Positions 40,919-43,230 of a stretch of DNA of 43,230 nucleotides are shown here, one piece after another. Under the pieces are notes generated by a model. The model made no database searches. It was not told the DNA's origin and was given only the letters and a program-made list of their open reading frames with translations. The stretch comes from Nonomuraea cypriaca (lineage in GTDB: Bacteria > Actinomycetota > Actinomycetes > Streptosporangiales > Streptosporangiaceae): contig NZ_JADOGI010000080.1 in NCBI RefSeq assembly GCF_015645445.1, forward strand, positions 1 to 43,230, written 5' to 3'. The translations under genes and the position numbers were made by a program. Position 1 is the stretch's first letter, and every line of letters starts with the position of its first letter.

Positions 40919-43230
40919 TCAGAGGCCGGATACGCCGGTGATGCGGTGGAGGGCGAAGCGGTGGACGGCTGCTCTCGTCTCGTCGTACGCGGTCAGGTAG
41001 CCGCCTTCCATCCTGGCCGGCTCCAGGATGCGTGAGGTGGCGTTGCCCTGGGAGTCGAGGTAGCCGATCCACACGCGTACGCCCTGCTTGATCGCGTCCT
41101 GCAACGCCGAGATCGTGGCCGTCGCGGCCCCGCGCGGCACCTGACCGGCCGGCGCGTCCACGGGCTCGCGCCGCGACAGGTGGGCCGCGTCGCCGGCCCG
41201 CAACGCGCGTACGGCCGCCGCCGCCACCTCCGAGTCGACGCCGTTGGACGACACCACGGCGCGGGCCGGCGCCAGCCCCTCGGTGCGGCGGCTGTCGAGC
41301 TGGGAGATGATCACGTCGCCGTCGAGCGACTCGGCGACGGGGGCGTACCCCATCGCGCGCAGCGAGTCGACCAGCGCCGCCCGCGACGAGCGGGAGGCGA
41401 TCACGGTGGGGGCCAGCCGCCGCAGTCGGAGCGCGGCCGAGCGGCGGTCAGCGGTGATCTGGTCGAGCAGCGCGGGATCGTCGCAGCGGATGTACGCGCT
41501 CGCGGTGCCCACCCGGATCCTGCCGTGCCGCCTGGCCACGTCGGACACCAGGTAGGACAGCGCCTGCGGCACCGGCGTGGCCGAATGGCGGGCCAGCATC
41601 GACAGCAGCTCCTCGGCCCCGTGCCCGGCGTCGAGCGCGCGCCGGATCGACGCCTCGCCGAACCGGTAGACGGTGGCCCCGCCCTTCGACTCGACGTCGG
41701 CGGTCAGCGTCATCCATCGGTTGAGCTCGCTCATGAGCGGCCCAGGCGCCACCGCGGTGAGGTCGGCCTGGAGTAGTACGTGATCGACGGGCTCGGGCAG
41801 CAGCGGCGCCAGCGCGTGGGCCGGGTCGCCGCCCTCGATCAGCGCGCGCCCGTGTTCGGACAACGTGCCCAGCCCGGTCACGCCCACCTGCTCGGCCTCG
41901 CGCAACGCGAACTCGGTGAGCTGCTCACGCAGTGGCCCCCGGCGGCGCGGCTGCTCCCACGCCAGCCGTTCGAGCACGGCGTCGCGAGCCGGCGCCAGGC
42001 CCGGCGCCGCGGCCAGCACGCCCAGCACGGCCTGCCTGACGGCCGGCGCGGACGAGCGGCGCAGGTCGGTGTGCAGGGCGTTGAGCGGCCTGTCGCGCTC
42101 GTCCCGCTCGCCGACCAGGCCGGGGACGCGGTCCATCTGCAGCCACGTGGCCGCCAGCGCGACCCACCGGTCCGCGGTCCCCCTGACCCGCCACAGGTCG
42201 TAGCCGGAGGTCGGCAGCCACTCGCCGTCCACGCCGCCGCCCGCCGCGATCAGCCCCGCCGCGTGCGCCACCTCGACGACCAGCGCCGCCACCCACTCGG
42301 GCAGGTCCAGCTCACTCGCCGTACGCTTCAGGTCGCGCACGCCCAGCCCGCCGGTACGCAGCACGCCAGGCGGCTCGACGCTCCACCGCTCGCACAACTC
42401 CTCGACCGACCTGACGAACGCGAACGCCTGCCCGGCCGCGGTCCGGTCGGCCAGCTCCCGATCGCGCGCGGCCCCTTCGAGCGCCGGCGGCACGGCCATC
42501 AGGTCGCGGTGCACCCGGCCGCCCCGCAGGTAGAGCGCGACCTCGCGGGGCAACGTCACGCTCTCCTCGCCGGTCGCGGCCAGCAGCCCGCGGGCGAGCA
42601 ACTCCTCTATGGGCGAGCGGGCCGAGGCCACGCGTACCTCGCGCCTGGCGTTCGGCACGCGGCCGGTCGGCGGCCCCCAGACGAGCTGGTCGAGCGCGCC
42701 CCTGGCCTCGGGCGACACCTGCTCGACCAGCGCGGCGGGGGCGGCCAGCGCGGCCGCCAGCCGCTCCCTGCCCGGCCCCTCGGTGCCCGGCGCGATCTCG
42801 TCGGCCATCTCCTCCAGCTGCTCGGGCGCGTGGTGCCGGAACGCGTCCACGGCCCGCGGACCGAGCCCGGCCGCGTCTTCGAGCACCTTGCGCACGCCGG
42901 GACCCAGATCGAGCGCGTCGTCGGGCCCGTAGACCAGGGCCAGGTCGCACAGCTTGTCCAGCGCCGCGGAAAGCGCCGGCTCCGGGTCGTCTCCGGAGAC
43001 GACCCTGGCCGTGCCGTTCGCCTGCGCCGCGCCGTTCGCCCGCGCCCGCCGCCCCGCCTGGGCAGAACCCTTTCCTCGCGCCGGACCGTTGTTTCTGGTG
43101 GGGCCGGTCGCTTCGGCTGGGCCCTTCGTCTGCGTGGGGCCGGTCGGTTGGGTTGGGTCCTTCGTCCGGACGCGGCCGGTCGCTTGGGCAGGGCCCTTCG
43201 CCTGGGTGGGGTCGGCCGCTTGGGCTGGGT
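40919..43230 (-). CDS. XPB-associated helicase-domain/WYL-like protein, N-terminus missing
   Basis: The reading frame is open from 43230 to the stop at 40919 (770 codons), so the start lies beyond the window. The N-terminal visible part is a Pro/Ala/Thr/Lys-rich linker of 12-residue repeats (to about 43080), then a long helical region and an XPB/Ssl2-like helicase C-terminal domain (SYLVSDVARRHGRIRVG, YIRCDDPALL), ending with a WYL-like strand set (VRVWIGYLDSQGN). In mycobacteria the homologue is next to the XPB helicase, suggesting joint action; here the two are separated by three genes. A GTG at 42895 is in frame but inside the protein. Confidence 0.85.
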   Translation of the reverse strand, partial: PAQAADPTQAKGPAQATGRVRTKDPTQPTGPTQTKGPAEATGPTRNNGPARGKGSAQAGRRARANGAAQANGTARVVSGDDPEPALSAALDKLCDLALVYGPDDALDLGPGVRKVLEDAAGLGPRAVDAFRHHAPEQLEEMADEIAPGTEGPGRERLAAALAAPAALVEQVSPEARGALDQLVWGPPTGRVPNARREVRVASARSPIEELLARGLLAATGEESVTLPREVALYLRGGRVHRDLMAVPPALEGAARDRELADRTAAGQAFAFVRSVEELCERWSVEPPGVLRTGGLGVRDLKRTASELDLPEWVAALVVEVAHAAGLIAAGGGVDGEWLPTSGYDLWRVRGTADRWVALAATWLQMDRVPGLVGERDERDRPLNALHTDLRRSSAPAVRQAVLGVLAAAPGLAPARDAVLERLAWEQPRRRGPLREQLTEFALREAEQVGVTGLGTLSEHGRALIEGGDPAHALAPLLPEPVDHVLLQADLTAVAPGPLMSELNRWMTLTADVESKGGATVYRFGEASIRRALDAGHGAEELLSMLARHSATPVPQALSYLVSDVARRHGRIRVGTASAYIRCDDPALLDQITADRRSAALRLRRLAPTVIASRSSRAALVDSLRAMGYAPVAESLDGDVIISQLDSRRTEGLAPARAVVSSNGVDSEVAAAAVRALRAGDAAHLSRREPVDAPAGQVPRGAATATISALQDAIKQGVRVWIGYLDSQGNATSRILEPARMEGGYLTAYDETRAAVHRFALHRITGVSGL
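43100..43230 (-). repeat. 36-bp coding tandem repeat, 3.6 copies or more
   Basis: Units at 43100-43135, 43136-43171, 43172-43207 and 43208-43230 (cut by the window end) encode 12-residue repeats such as PAQATG and PTQTKG. They form the linker of the partial gene here. Confidence 0.88.

Noticed and set aside
43100..43230. CRISPR array
   Set aside because: Units are directly adjacent 36-bp repeats in frame with a gene and have no spacers.

Overview
This window comes from a high-GC actinobacterium, most likely of the Streptosporangiales (Nonomuraea- or Streptosporangium-like). That rests on family content: a SepF paralogue, a CtpE-type calcium ATPase, DUF1707 and DUF3263 proteins, a mycosin-like protease, a CysO-like sulfur carrier, a solitary groEL2 with CIRCE operators, a bacterial XPB helicase, and heavy use of GTG starts. 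The assignment is inference; no 16S rRNA is present.

Layout: the 3' end of a 5S rRNA and two tandem terminators close an rRNA operon (1-184). PhzF-like and SepF-like genes diverge at about 1.1-1.25 kb. A leftward group follows: a hypothetical membrane protein, argS, ctpE (overlapping argS by ATGA), plsX and a DUF1707 protein. A KamA-type radical SAM enzyme and a secreted glycine-rich protein read rightward. A repeat-bearing intergenic stretch with a previously hidden 57-codon gene leads into a TagGH/Wzm-Wzt-like polysaccharide exporter. A complete oligopeptide ABC operon (15.1-20.8 kb) has a structured leader and an oppA-oppB stem-loop. Then come a membrane-anchored subtilase with a partner, a SAM hydrolase, DUF3263, otsB, a secreted protein, otsA and an ECF sigma factor.

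The most interesting section is 27.6-29.4 kb: a SAM-I riboswitch controls a threonine synthase-family enzyme followed by a CysO/MoaD-like sulfur carrier ending in Gly-Gly-Cys. A SAM riboswitch fits methionine better than threonine, so I propose protein-thiocarboxylate-dependent homocysteine synthesis from O-phosphohomoserine. A cold-shock gene and groEL2 under two tandem CIRCE operators follow.

The right end holds a PEBP protein, a frameshifted HelD-like helicase, a small membrane protein, an XPB helicase, a DUF4190-like protein, an acyl-CoA synthetase, a P-loop/HEAT-like protein with a degenerate Walker A, and the C-terminal part of an XPB-associated helicase-domain protein running off the window. 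Short tandem repeats are unusually common: eight arrays, three of them spanning stop codons.
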